64,000 bases of DNA, taken from Allolobophora icterica (lineage: Eukaryota; Annelida; Clitellata; Crassiclitellata; Lumbricidae). A program made the position numbers and the translations under genes. Below are positions 1 through 13,838 of this stretch, one piece after another. The notes beneath the pieces are model-generated. The model was not told where the DNA came from, did not search any database, and worked only from the letters and a program-made list of their open reading frames with translations. Numbering within the stretch: position 1 is the first letter of the stretch; the number at the start of each line of letters is the position of its first letter. Location: assembly GCA_963556255.1 (NCBI GenBank), contig OY744612.1:26135940-26199939 (forward strand), written 5' to 3'.

Positions 1-278
1 GAAAGAAATTCAAGAAGAGCATAACTAAAAAGAAAAAAAATAACCATCTAGGTAATCTTAACTACTTTTAACTAAATTTAACTCGCGCCAGAGGCCATTC
101 AGCCGACCTCCCCGCACCCCCCACGCCGCGCACACACCCATAGCTTAGGGCCTGATTATATATATATATCAATATATATATATATCACCAGTATTACACA
201 TTTACAATCTATCCGTAGGCCTACTATTTCAGGGCCTACATTCATTCATTCATTCTGAGAATTTGATATAGCGCCTCT

Positions 279-485
279 CAGGGCTGTAGTGGTAAAATTA
301 GAGGTGAGAACACGCTACCGGTTAGTTTTCCAAAACAAATTAGAGGTCAGTATACGCTACAGTATTTTGTGAGTTTACGCTACAGTAATTTAATATGAAT
401 AAATATAAATATTTTGTGAGGTGAGTATACGGCCTCTAGGTGAGTACACACTGTATACCCGCGTATACCCTCGACTACAGCCCTG
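279..485. mobile_element. Short hAT-type MITE, family A copy 1
   Basis: Terminal inverted repeat CAGGGCTGTAGT/ACTACAGCCCTG, 207 bp, flanked by perfect 8-bp duplications GCGCCTCT (271-278, 486-493). Contains repeated GAGGTGAGTATACGC words. Related to 45676-45888. Confidence 0.88.
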
Positions 486-578
486 GCGCCTCTTCAAGAT
501 ACCTACTCAGAGGCGCTCCCAGCCACAGCTAAAGTACATAGGCCTATACACATGTACATGTATATATGTAGGCCCTAA

Positions 579-676
579 AATAATACGCCTACTACATATA
601 AATGCATATGTCACACTCAACGTATATATACGTTATATATGTGACATATGTATCTATATGTAGTAGGCGTATTATT
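579..676. repeat. Inverted repeat able to form a hairpin
   Basis: Left arm AATAATACGCCTACTACATA and on to ATATGTCAC (579-614) pairs with GTGACATATG to GTAGGCGTATTATT (641-676), around an ACGTATATATACGT centre. It could be a tiny foldback element. Confidence 0.7.
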
Positions 677-768
677 ATACATAGGCCTACCTATGTCACA
701 TATATAGGCCTACAACGTATATAGGCCTATACGTTGTATATGTAACATTTGTCTTTATATGCAGTTGG

Positions 769-2650
<1,882 letters not shown>

Positions 2651-2689
2651 TCTAAAGCCAAGCGCAGGCACCAACCTATATTCACGAGC

Positions 2690-3060
2690 GCGCTGCGTCA
2701 AGTCAAACGGTCTTTCCAAAGAGTAATCCAAAGGAGATCCGAGTTCGGTTACCATGGGGGCCAGATCAAGAGAGGATCAGCTCGTAGGCGTCTTTTAGGG
2801 CGAGAAGATTTGGAAGGCGGAGGATAAGATGATCGAGTAGGGGTAGGAGTTCTTGAAAAGGTGAGACTTCAGTTTTGAGTGGAAAGTGATAGATAGCCTA
2901 GAGGAGCATCAGGAGGAGTATGGAGGTAGTCGCCGCCGCCATCCGGCGCCGCCGCTAAGCCCTCAAGTCGAAACCAGTCGCTAAGCTGTCGACTGCTAGC
3001 GACTTCGTTCTCTTAATATTTTGCTTGTTGTTTAAATCGCGGTTTCCAAGTTTCGATCTG
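2690..3060 (+). promoter_or_regulatory. GC-rich candidate promoter or 5' exon (weak)
   Basis: A GC-rich patch in AT-rich surroundings with CGCCGCCGCC and a GCCGCCATC (YY1-like) word at about 2931-2950, plus a strong donor-like AAAG|GTGAGA at 2860/2861. It could be the vigilin 5' end about 14 kb upstream of the first coding exon, but no splice partner can be proven from sequence alone. Confidence 0.2.
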
Positions 3061-3402
3061 ACGAAGACATCAGCAGCAGGACATCAGCAACACTTACAAT
3101 ACAATACAATACAATATTGGTTTTTTTAGAAAAAAAGGCTAACATATGCTGCAACTTGGTACATTGTAAGAGAAAGAGTTTACTCTATTAGTAAGAGTTC
3201 TTGTAGAGCATGCGGGGATATACTTGTTGCTGTCTTTTTGGCAGTGGATTTATGCATTCTATTACAAAGATGGTGTTAATGGTTACGAAGAGAGAGGGAA
3301 TAAGCAGGGTGAGAATTGTCAGGGTTTGGGGGTTCAACCCTGTAGTCTTTCTTATAAGTTATAATAGGACCCCACAGTAAAGTCTTCATTGTACACTCCA
3401 GG

Positions 3403-3616
3403 CAGTGGCGGCGATCTTGTTTGACAGGTGGGGGGACACTTCTGACCTGATCTGGTCAAAAAAGAGGTCAAAAATTTGTTTAGCGCTAACGCACGAGAAA
3501 AAACTGCTGACCTTTTTTGGTGTTTCTTCAAAATTTGGAGGGTCCGATGCATGGTGTGTCCCCCACTCTCAAAGGTGGGGTCTTGTCCCCGTCGACCCCC
3601 GGGATCGCCGCCTATG
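3403..3616. mobile_element. Short hAT-type MITE, family B copy 1
   Basis: Ends CAGTGGCGGCGATC and GATCGCCGCCTATG, 214 bp, perfect duplication ACTCCAGG (3395-3402, 3617-3624). Internal GACCTTTTTTGGTGT and TGGTGTGTCCCCC words are shared with three other copies. Confidence 0.88.
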
Positions 3617-3642
3617 ACTCCAGGGGGTCGTTTCCAACACCC

Positions 3643-4075
3643 TCAGTTGAGATGGTCAGATTTAGCATTATTTGATTGTTTATCTTTGACAACGTGAAGA
3701 AATTTCCATGGTGTATCATGTACGTATGCATTTTTGAATTTTCTCAACAAAGGAATTGATTTTGATTCGAGTTTGACTTGCAAACTGCTAACGTTGAAAA
3801 CTGCTGCTTTCAATTTCGCTGACATCAGTTTGCAAAATACGAATAAAATATTCAACGTCACATGGATCAAAGTCTAACCCCCAGTCTTTTTTCAGCAATT
3901 CTCACACTGGGAATAAGTGCCGGAGTACATGATTTTGTTCTCTGCTACTGCATGCCTGTAAGAGGCACGCATCAGCAGATTCGGCCAACTGGTTCACCGT
4001 AAGATCGGGTACTTCTATAAATCCTCCTCGCTTCATTCGATTTATCAAGCGATTAATTTCACGAATTCACATTAA
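3643..4075 (-). pseudogene. Possible decayed transposase fragment
   Basis: - strand peptides RGGFIEVPDLTVNQLAESAD and, in another frame, LLRKFKNAYVHDTPW resemble late-transposase sequence of DNA elements, with stops between them. No family can be assigned. It lies between two inverted copies of a short hAT element. Confidence 0.25.
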
Positions 4076-4192
4076 AAAAACCATTAATTTTCACAGTCAT
4101 CGGTCTGTCCCTTGTCAGCATACCCACATGGAGTGCAGTCCATATTCCCATATTGGACCCGTATAGCCTGTTTGGCATCTAATGCCCACGGA

Positions 4193-4447
4193 CATGAGCG
4201 GAGATCCCGAGGGATCGAGGGGGACAAAACCCCCACCTTTAGGAGCGAGGGGGACACACCATACACCCCCCATTTTGAAAAAACACCAAAAAAGGTCAAC
4301 AAATTTCATTGCGCGTGAGCGTGAAAATGTTTTTATTACAACAAATTTTTGGACCTTTTTTGACCAGATCAGTTCAAAACTCTTTTTTGACCAGATCATT
4401 TCAAAAGTGTCCCCCTCCCCATCTGTCAAACAAGATCGCCGCCACTG
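4193..4447. mobile_element. Short hAT-type MITE, family B copy 2 (inverted relative to copy 1)
   Basis: Ends CATGAGCGGAGATC and GATCGCCGCCACTG, 255 bp, flanked by CCCACGGA/TCCACGGA (7 of 8 bases). Confidence 0.83.
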
Positions 4448-4838
4448 TCCACGGAAATGATGGCATGGTCAGTACAGTAGTTGGTAAAATACATTATATT
4501 GTCGGGTAAGCAATTACCAATTACCTGAGAAGTCGATAACAAGTCGCTAAGTCAGTCGATAAGTCTAAGCGACTTAATCAGTCGATGAGCATACGACTTA
4601 GTCGATTGAGTCGCTAAGTCAGTCGCTAACTCATCAAGTCAGTCTGTAACTCCTTAGCGACTGACTCCGTGTACTATATGGAGGACGGGTTGCAATGATG
4701 ATGGAGTAGGCCTATATATAATTATATATATATTCATTTATTGAGAAGAATAAAACAATCTGACAAAAAAGCAGAAATGCTTACATGAGTGATAGGCCTA
4801 ATGGATAATTAAAGTTCATTAGAAACTTTTAGAATAAA

Positions 4839-4973
4839 CTAGTAAATATTTTTATATAATGATCTGGGAATAAATTGAGAGTTGTCCTTGGGTGGGAGAG
4901 TATGGTTGTGTGCTCTTGGTCTTAGTTGGTGAGAGGAGAGGGGTCGGAGTGGAGGTAGGAGTTGGTGAAGTAC
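4839..4973 (-). pseudogene. Decayed LINE C-terminus, separated tail
   Basis: - strand: VLHQLLPPLRP, HQLRPRAHNHTLPPKD, FIPRSLYKNIY and a stop at 4839. Same LINE as 5977-6425, split by the element at 4982-5968. Confidence 0.72.
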
Positions 4974-4981
4974 ATGCTTAG

Positions 4982-5968
4982 TATACCCCGTGATCGATCG
5001 AGTCAGTCGATCAAGTCGATCGAAACTCGGCCAAGTCGAGTCGGTCGAAAGATCTTCGACTCGATCGACTTGCAAGTCGAGTCGATCATACGTTTTGACA
5101 AGTCGAGTCGATCGTAGTTTCCTCGACTCGACTCGACTATGAAATATTTTCTTACTATTTTTTGCGGCTACTTCTCAAAATGATCCACATATGATGACTG
5201 TGATAACGTAATGCTTTGTAAACGCGCAACTACCGTATTAACCTGATTTGAAGTTCAGTGCAAATCATGGTGAAAGAATACATGTATTTCCACCACCGTG
5301 GTGCAAATTATGAACCTTTTGGTGATTTCGTATAGTGGAAGCTGCAGATACATTTTCCCACAGTTTTACGGTGAAAATGGAAAGATTAAGATGCGTTAAA
5401 AATGCTCTAGTTTCAGGAAGTTTCAGCTCTGTAGTCAGTAACGACGATCTCAAAACGTTCGAATGTCTGTATGTTAGGACGGGACTGAATACTTCGACTT
5501 TGGCCAAGAGCAGTGGCTCGGAAAGTGTTTAAAAGTTGTGTGAGCTAACCTCAGCTAAGTAGGCTAGGCCTACAGACCTAAGATGGATAGAATTATACTT
5601 TATATCCGATATTACCAATAAGAATATTGTCATTTTCTACAATCAGTGGAAAAGTTTATTATACTTGGCCTACATATTCATGAAATGAAACGCGTCAATG
5701 ACTACTTTAGCAAGCATCAAATACAAAGCGCCAGCCAAAAGTTGTATGAGCATGCTTTAGCCTCGGCGCTACAGAGCCAAAACTTGTGTGAGCATTGGCT
5801 CCCGGCCAAGAGATACAGTCCAAGTCGACAAAGTCGACCAAGTCGATCGTATATTTGCAAAGTCGATCGAGTCGACGAGAGGTCGACTAGTCGACAAAGT
5901 CGATCGAGTCGATCGTCGGCCGAGCCAAGTCGATCGTAGCAGGTCGACTCGATCGATCACGGGGTATA
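4982..5968. mobile_element. hAT-like element with AGTCGATCG satellite ends
   Basis: Inverted ends TATACCCCGTGATCGATCGA, perfect 8-bp duplication ATGCTTAG (4974-4981, 5969-5976), 987 bp. Both ends are arrays of AGTCGA/GATCG words in opposite orientation for about 160 bp; the centre is unique with short open frames of unknown nature. The insertion interrupts a LINE. Confidence 0.87.
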
Positions 5969-5976
5969 ATGCTTAG

Positions 5977-6425
5977 GGTTGTGTAATATGGAGAAAAGGA
6001 GTTTCGAATCGGCTATATTGGCAAGTTCAGAGACTGTTGGAAAGGATTGTTCTAAGTATGTAACCCACGCGTTTGGCTTTTTTAAAGAGTTTTTCCAGGC
6101 GTTCTTTATCGAAAGCCAGGGAAAGATCCCACTAGGATGGGGAGGCATATAGAAGTTTAGCAACGGTAGTGGCTTTGGTTACATTTTGGATGGATGAGGA
6201 AGAAAGGTCATGGGTTTTGAGTTTTCTGATCGCATAAAAAGAGGAAGAGCAGTTGCTGTGAGGTGGTCCATATGGACTGTGAGTTTGAGATCATCTTGAA
6301 GGATGACACCCAGTATCTTCAAAATTTTTAACTCGGGTAGTACTAGGTAATGGAGGAGGGTCAGATTGGTGTCGAGGGCGAAAAATGATCACTTCTTTAG
6401 ATTTAGAGCTATAGGTCTATAAGGT
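5977..6425 (-). pseudogene. Decayed LINE reverse transcriptase C-terminus, main part
   Basis: - strand translation shows LGVILQDDLKLTVHMDHL, AKLLYASPSW and ERLEKLFKKAKRVGYI in shifting frames, the layout of the RT C-terminus in CR1/Daphne-type LINEs. It ends at HNPKH, where a hAT-like element has inserted; the rest continues at 4839-4973. Confidence 0.7.
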
Positions 6426-6429
6426 AAGG

Positions 6430-8130
6430 CCTAACCGAGAATCTACGGAACTCAGAGGGCCGGAGATCGTTATGGGAAATGGATGTGTATGAAATAAGTG
6501 AACATACATATATATACGGCCATTAAGAACATAGAGAAATCAAAAAACCTAACCGTCCAAGGATTGTAGTGAGTGTAATTCGTAATTCAACCGTAATACT
6601 GAACCGATATAAGTGCCCAAGACGGATTCTTGAGCGAACAAAATGATCGTCTAGGTCTATTTCGTATTAAAACAGTGCAAACATTCCCCATTTCCCCATT
6701 TGTTTTGTTCTGCTGCCATTTTCGAATGGGCACTCAACCACGTGACATCAGTCCAGAGTACTTTCCTAAGTGCTAGGCCGTAAAATTGTACTAGCTTAGA
6801 GCGCGTGACCGCACAACCTTGTTTCTGTAGAACTGTGGCCTCATCGACCAGCTGGCGTTCGGTCACGAGCGCTTTTAACAACCTGCATGTAGGCCCCTAC
6901 GTGTAATTGGAAGTCGACAGCGAAGGTTTGCGTGTAACTGGAAGCGATTTTTCGGTTTATATTTCTTCGTAATATCCGAACCAGACGAGTGGGAACTGGA
7001 AGAGACAATTCGAAGCTGAAACTCTCGGACCGATCTTCTGGAAGCAGTATTTTGTAAGTTGAATCGGTCAATTTGATAGTCATTAGGCCTAATAGTAGTT
7101 TCCTCAGCGTTATAACGACATCGTATATCAAACCGGGTTTCCAGTCTTAAATATTCTGTGTTTTTGAGAAAATCTTTTCGTCTCTAAGTTTTAAAATTTT
7201 AGAAAATCTATTGGATTATTTAAATTTAACTCTGTAAAACTGAAAACCGATAAATGGAAATGTGAATACGTGATTCTGTACCACATCTGCCTACGTGTCG
7301 TTGTTAGCCATACACCCGATGTCGCAGGGTTGGGATTGGGTTTTAGGGTGGTGTTTCTTAAATCTCGGGTTTAAAATTCCGTTTTATATCTTCATATAAA
7401 TTTTAAAACCTGCTAATCTCTTGGAAATAATTGTAAAAAATAAGGTCGAGAAATACATCGGTCATATGAGATGGGTGATGTGGAGGAGGTGATCGAAGAG
7501 TTGCAAAGGGGTGAGGGGTGAGTTATTCATATTCAGCGATTGCTGCAACCTTTGCGGTGTAGTATTCTTTGGCCGATTTCGGAAGAGCATAGTTTATTTT
7601 GTACGTTATTAAATGGTTTTAGGGACTGTATTTGTATGTAAAACTTATGTAATTTTATTTGTGATATTGATATACTGTCCCCAACGAATTGCTGGAAACA
7701 AATCAGTTCTGCAGCTGAAGAAGATTGGGCTTGGGACATTACCATGTTTTCAATTGAGAGAACACTGTGAAGAGATGCATTTAAGACAAAACAAGACGTT
7801 TATTGACACCAAACAGTAACTTCAAGTACAATTGAATTAATTCAATTGATTTCAGTACTTCACTCTATACAGTAGCAATGACTTTTAGCCAGCAATTGCC
7901 CATTATCAAAGGGTTATCCCAAAAGGAACAAAAAATTGCTCAGCTGGCAGGGAGCCCAATTTCCAACACTTTCCTTTTTACACATAGCAGCTTCAGTGAT
8001 ATTTGTTATTCCTTAGTAGTTACATAAAATATTGCATCAGTGCTTGCTCGTTTTATACAAGAACAGTACTAGGTGCATTTTGAGTCCAGAAAATACAGTT
8101 TTAGTTTTAGTTTAAAAATACTTTGAGTAT
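6430..8130. other. No feature recognised
   Basis: Between two LINE fragments; only short unconserved frames are present. Confidence 0.5.
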
Positions 8131-8139
8131 GCACATTAG

Positions 8140-8530
8140 TCAAAAGAGTTGGCAGCGAATATCATACTTACAGTCCACGATAAGGAATTGAAAACTGTCT
8201 AATTTTAGTGCGAGCAAAGACCTTGTGAAACTTATTATAGGATCTGGTGTAGTAACAATACAATTCCGAATTCTAATGGAAGTAGCTGGCGAATGTTTTT
8301 GGCAATAGCTTATGTTTGAATCTAAGCATGAATAGACCAATCTGCAACTTATTTTTGTCTGGCAATGACAGTAGTCTGAGATTTCGAAAATATGAACAAG
8401 TACTCTCCTTAATGGAAATGCTACAGATAATACGAACAACAAACTTCTGTAGTATGATGAGTCTTGTCAAGTTAGAGTTATAGTTTGAGGCCCAAATGAT
8501 ATTACAATAGGAAAGGTAAGGAAATATGAG
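8140..8530 (-). pseudogene. Decayed LINE reverse transcriptase C-terminal fragment
   Basis: - strand: PYLSYCNIIWASNYNSNLTR, LQKFVVRIIC, LFMLRFKHKLLPKTFASYF, then after a frameshift YYTRSYNKFH and ARTKIRQFSI. This order is typical of the C-terminus of jockey/CR1-group LINEs. It is broken by a frameshift and not functional. Confidence 0.75.
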
Positions 8531-9358
8531 GGTGTTTGAAGCCTAGTATGGTACAGTACAGTCCCATTTATGCAAGGCCCATTTGGACTTTACTCTGTGT
8601 AATGTATCTTTATGCCAAGGCTCCCAAGTCCCAGTGACACCTATTTAACGTGTGAGACAGGAACTTGCGTAATGCATTGCTTGTTGCAATTTTTAAAAAT
8701 CAGATATACCAGGCCTAACGGCCAGATATACAGAGTTGCCCGTCCAAAGGCATTTGAAATCGTGACCGCCCGACGCCGTGAGCATACGAAGTTGTGACCG
8801 CCCAAAGTCCTGCCGATGTATGAGTCCAACTGCAGTGCCCCTATGCTGTATACAGAGCCTAATATCAACCCCTGCTCCTTACAGAACTGTCATCTGAACG
8901 CTGGCATTGGCTCTAGAGAAGAAACTGGTTGGTGCTGGAGGAGAATCATGCTCAGTTTATGCCCGTCCAAAATAATTTTCACCCTTCCAAAGGACGGGTG
9001 GATGGGTGGCAGGCTAAGGGCCTGAAATATAGATGCTAGGTTGGCATTGGTGTGAACATTTGATGCGCTGACTTTGGGTGGGACAAAGGCAAGATCACCG
9101 ATATAATTCATGTTACTTGTCTCCACTTCATAAAAACCACACGGGACCACACTCAGTAGCAGCTGTCACTCAGCTGATTATGGTACTTGTGCCCTTACCT
9201 GTCACAGTACAGACAGACGGGAGCTTAAATGCTGCCTCAGCCAAGGTAAGAACAGCTGTATACAGCTATACTTGGCTGTCTATGGACTTTAAAATAATGT
9301 CCAGAAATTGTAAATGTTAATGTTGCCAGAGACATAATTGTATGGTATTAACTAACAG

Positions 9359-9553
9359 TCTTTTCTGCCTTTCAAAGTACTTAAGCACTGGTGCCTTCAC
9401 ATCAGACAGCCCATGTCGTTGAGCTTTACACAAGAGTTACATAAATCATACACTACTGTATTTCAGCAGGACCCTCTGTGATCGTTAACATGCAGTCATG
9501 GTAGTTTTTCCTCCCGATGATTGTGTGTGAGCTGGTCTGCACTGTGCTGCCTG
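9359..9553. repeat. Dispersed repeat, unclassified, copy 1
   Basis: Shares GCCTTTCAAAGTA, TAAATCATACACTACTGT, GACCCTCT and AGCTGGTCTGCACTGT in the same order with 20511-20720. No inverted ends or pol III boxes are seen. Confidence 0.65.
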
Positions 9554-10163
9554 GTTGAATCAGTTGTTACTTTTGAGTAGTGTACATTTTGTATTGGCCA
9601 TCCACACAACACTTGTGAATAAGAGAGACATCAGTTTTCGTTTAGGTCTTGTGAGGTGGGCAGTTGCAGCAGCATTTTGTTTACCCCTTATCTATATGGT
9701 GGCCCCATGATGTAACAAATTTAAAATATGCTTGAACAAGTTGGTGTATGTATAGGGGTTGTTGTAGGCTTTGGCTTTGTTTTTATGAGCTTGATTATAG
9801 TTGCAGTTGCATGCAGAACAAGTAGTACTTGGGTGAAAGTTTAGTAAGGGGTACAGTGGGATTTATTGTAGTCTATCGGTTAGTTATGGGACACATAATA
9901 GTCTAGGGAACTCTTCGATAGAGTGAGTATGCTGATTGTACGCTGTTGGTGAGAAGATCAGACAGCAAGGAAGAGGACTGGCCTCCCACTCTCGTATGTT
10001 AAGGCTAAGAGTACTAAAATTTTTGCCACTTCAAACTCACGAGTGTCTGAAGTGTTAGCAATATTTAGATTGACAATAATAGTAATAAAATAATGATGAT
10101 AATAATAATGGCAGAGATTACCTTGCCACAGATCAGAGCTGAATTGGAAATATGGGTATTCGC

Positions 10164-10563
10164 TAGGGCATAACCGAAATCTGGACAGGTAAACCGATTT
10201 TGCCAATTTTTGGATTATCCGGAATGTCTAGCCCGCCAATTAATAACAGTTGTTTTTTCAATCTACCCTGTATCTCCCACAGGTAGCCGGGGCCAGTGAC
10301 CGTTTGGCCTGTCAGTGAAGGAATATATTGCAGTATAGGGAAGGGGTGACGGACTGGCTGTTCATCCATCCTACCACCTGTAGCTGACCCCACGCCATTA
10401 GCCAATGATGACTAACTTGAAATTAGGCCTTTGAGCATACATAGATTTAAGAACATATGTTATTACTGATTGGAATCATTATTACTAATCGGAATCGGGA
10501 AATAATGGCCTATAATATTTGGTATCCGGAATCTGCAAAAAAATCAAAATCGGTAATGCCCTA
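10164..10563. mobile_element. Probable hAT-type MITE
   Basis: Ends TAGGGCATAACCGA and TCGGTAATGCCCTA; flanks GTATTCGC and GTAGTTGC agree at 6 of 8 positions, so the insertion is old. Confidence 0.6.
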
Positions 10564-11000
10564 GTAGTTGCCCAGATGAGGGGATTAGTGGATTATAAAA
10601 GTTGGAAGTAATTAGATGGAGCTATTGAAATAAGGTGTGTCAAGTTGCTGTGTGAAGGATGCCAATTGATAGAGCAGACTGGGTAGTGTTACCAAGTGAA
10701 TGGGGATGGTGATGTATATGTCTTGGTAATTAGGACAAGTGGTTAGTCCTGATCTTCCCTGTTTACAGTGAATGCACTCAGGTTATAGTCAAGTTGGGTA
10801 GAGGGGCTGGTGGAAAAGAGATTTTGTAATGTATGGCTGCTTGGGTGGGGTTTGGAATCTCAACTTGTGGGTTGGTTGTCCAGCATGCTTTCCACAAGAC
10901 TGTTGCAAGACTTGTCTGACCCTTATTTGTTCCTACAGAACAAGATATTAATGTGGAAATTGCAGCTAAACATGCCTGTGGCTGATAATTGTAATGGTGG

Positions 11001-11314
11001 CAGAGGCGCGTTCATAGAAAATAGGGCCGGCCCAAGGTGCAACAATTTACGGGTCCTAGGCGCAAACATTTTCGGGGGCTCAGATCTGAAATTATATTAG
11101 CCCAAATTAAGAAAACAATTATAAATTACAATAATATAGGTCCTACTTTTATGGGAATGTTAAACTGTAAAAAATAGGTTATATTTAAAATAATTCAAAA
11201 TTGAAAATGTTATTTTTTATAATTGAAAATAATATTTTCATTCGTTTGGGGGCCCTCCGAGATTTGGGGACCCTAGGCGCGTGCCTAGCGCGCCTACATG
11301 TAAACGCACCTCTG
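11001..11314. mobile_element. hAT-type MITE
   Basis: Ends CAGAGGCGCGTT and AACGCACCTCTG (imperfect), perfect duplication AATGGTGG (10993-11000, 11315-11322), 314 bp. Internal GGTCCTAGGCGC and CCCTAGGCGCG words face one another. Confidence 0.86.
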
Positions 11315-11322
11315 AATGGTGG

Positions 11323-12385
11323 TTGAGTGTAGGATTCAAACTGTAATCCTTCCTGGTCTTCTTGACCTGTGGGATTTTGATTGGGCTTCTTGAGCTGACA
11401 TTGACTGGAAACTATGGTAGTTTTGAAGCAACCATCATTTGGTGTTGCCATAGGGCACCATGCACTCACACAGGTCCATGCAATGCATTGGATTTGTTCT
11501 CTTACATGCATTTTGCAAACATGAATTTTGCCAACATTCTGGAGATCCTGTGCCTGTTGTTGGACGTTATGGACTGGGAAGCGTATCAGTTTGGTATGGT
11601 GATCAACTGTTGCCAAACCAAGATTCAGACAATGATGGCACCACCTCCTAAGTAAGGTCACGTATAGGTTGTGTGAAACTATGTGGAACTGGTAGGAGGG
11701 TTGATCCACCTCGGGCCAAATGTCAAAGCTGATAGCAGTACTTAGCTAGCATCAGGTCTGATGGTGAACAGCAATTGCCCATGACTGTGTGATCAGCCTA
11801 AATGGCAATCTGGAGTAAGACTATTCAGCAGGTCTCCAGAATCTGCCTGTTTATTTCGTACATTCTACCTGTCCTGCTTGTTAGAGCTGAGACCTGAATG
11901 CTCACAGTGGCCCTAGAGAAGATGCTGGATGCCTTCCAACAATAATGTCCGCAGATAATCATGTGAATGCCATACACTGGACACAAGCCACTGCACGTCT
12001 ATGTGCAGGTACACAAGTCAGACGCCGGTCTCAGAAATGATTGAAAAAAAAACTGGCTGTTTGAGCACTGCATGATGCGATGGCGGGCAGGTCTGCACTT
12101 GGGCACTCTGAGCCTTGATTTTCGACCCACTGAGAAGCTGAAAAGACCTGTGTCAGATGACCAAATCACTTGCAGACCCATATGGTGGAGGTAGTTTGTA
12201 AGCCACTGAACATTGGACTGTGCAAGGCTTGGAGGCAAAAATGGCAGAGCTTTCACGAGGGGCACGCCTTTGATTGTGATGATGATGATCATCATCATCA
12301 CGATCATGATTGATTGGTGCATCATGCATTGTTTTAATGATTAGATTAGATGACATAAGAAATCCAGTGAATTGAAATACGGAAG

Positions 12386-12421
<36 letters not shown>

Positions 12422-13510
12422 CGATTTACTAAAACACACGAACAATGCATTTAACAGGCAGATTATTCAACATAAGTGTATTTAATGGGATGCCTCTAAG
12501 GGACGAGTCCCGCTAGATGGGGCACCCCGAAGAATGACAATTGGTGGGAGATTTGGACTTTGCTACATGGCACAAAAGCACCTTGGCATGAACAGGTCCA
12601 AGACAAATGTACAAGAGTTTGATAAGGACCTAGATTATACAAACAACAAGCAAATGAACAATCGACAGTGCTATCAGTGCAGGCCAAAGCACTGGCGTTG
12701 AGTCTGAAGGCCCTGTGATCTAGTTCTTTGATATGGCCGACATTATAGACTATGGCCTTGTACCCTTGAGAGAAAATACCAGAAATTGTATGAGTGTCCA
12801 CTTCATGCAAATGCCAATTTGATTTGAGTTTTTGACCTCTGTGATATGATGGTTTAAGTAGTGGCACTGTGGATGAAATGGATTATCGATTCACCAACAA
12901 AATCCATCGCAGACAGTGTTGAGTAATGCAAACTTAGGCTTGCTTATATAAGTAGGGCACTCTGAAAAATTTAAAGTCCAGGTGCATTCTGTACCGATTA
13001 CCCAATTTATAATTTATTTTCAGGCAATTTCAACTTTAGCATTATCACACAAGTCATTTGAACAGTGAATAAACAACAATAAACAGCGTTACAAGGCTTC
13101 ATAGATTCTGCTTGCCTTGCTGTAAAGCTAAGCCTCTAAACTTAAAATCCCAGTATGCCTGATTTATTAGTTGAGGACAGCATGTTGATTTAAGCCTCAG
13201 AATTGTAAAAGTCGTGTGTGTGCCTGTTTGATACAGAAGAATATGTTGATTTGAGGCTTCCTGTAGTCTAAAAGCAAATGGTTGAATAACACCATCAATT
13301 GATTGAAGTATTTATTGCACTTACTATAGATGCTCTCGAGGACAGTAAATCTGAGTGTGAGATGTGAGAGAAGTGTATATACATGTGATCAATTTGTTCA
13401 GGGTCTGTACATGGAGCAGGTAAAACTGCATTCACTGGATTAGACGCAATGTTGATTACATTGATGCACTACAGACCAGACCACACTCTGCCACACTATG
13501 CCTTTGTTGT
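11323..13510. other. Probable vigilin 5' intron or upstream DNA, mostly unassigned
   Basis: Contains repetitive-looking phrases such as AACAGGTCCA and CACAGGTCCATGCAATGC but no alignable copies; a short AATC repeat lies at 12387. Confidence 0.4.
12387..12421. repeat. (AATC)n microsatellite
   Basis: Eight to nine tandem ATCA units, preceded at 12278-12310 by a GATGAT/ATCATC mirrored run. Confidence 0.9.
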
Positions 13511-13518
13511 CTTTAGAC

Positions 13519-13838
13519 CAGCGGTTCTCAACCTTGTTCGACTCGAGGACCACTTATAAATTTTGTGTCTCGGTCGCGGACCACCACTAAAAATTGTGCA
13601 AACAGCAAATGAATGCAAAATAATTCTTTTGCCGTAATTCCTCGCATTATTAGTTTCATGCTGCCATCTAGCCGATTCTAGTGATTGAAATGAAACAGAA
13701 ATTGTAAAAATTGACAAATTTTGTCTGTTTGTATGCTTTTAATTGTAAAAAATCTAAATTATAGACCTTGCTCGCGGACCACCAGGCAGATGGCCGCGGA
13801 CCACCAGTGGTCCGCGGACCACAGGTTGAGAACCACTG
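13519..13838. mobile_element. hAT (Charlie-like) MITE
   Basis: Ends CAGCGGTTCTCAACC and GGTTGAGAACCACTG, the classic Charlie-type terminal repeat; perfect duplication CTTTAGAC (13511-13518, 13839-13846). Subterminal CGCGGACCACCA repeats, 320 bp. Confidence 0.93.

Noticed and set aside
2751..2861. ATG in good context at about 2753 as an alternative vigilin start
   Set aside because: Its frame stops after about 14 codons and no splice partner preserves it.
3403..4447. One composite transposon spanning both family B MITEs
   Set aside because: The outer flanks do not match, whereas each MITE has its own duplication.
4530..4675. AGTCGCTAAGTC-type words as another copy of the satellite-ended element
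   Set aside because: Similar words also lie at 2961-3006, but no paired ends or duplication could be found.
12496..12867. 123-codon - strand frame, and the 174-codon - strand frame at 11185-11709
   Set aside because: No recognisable motif; the second overlaps a MITE end and unassigned DNA.
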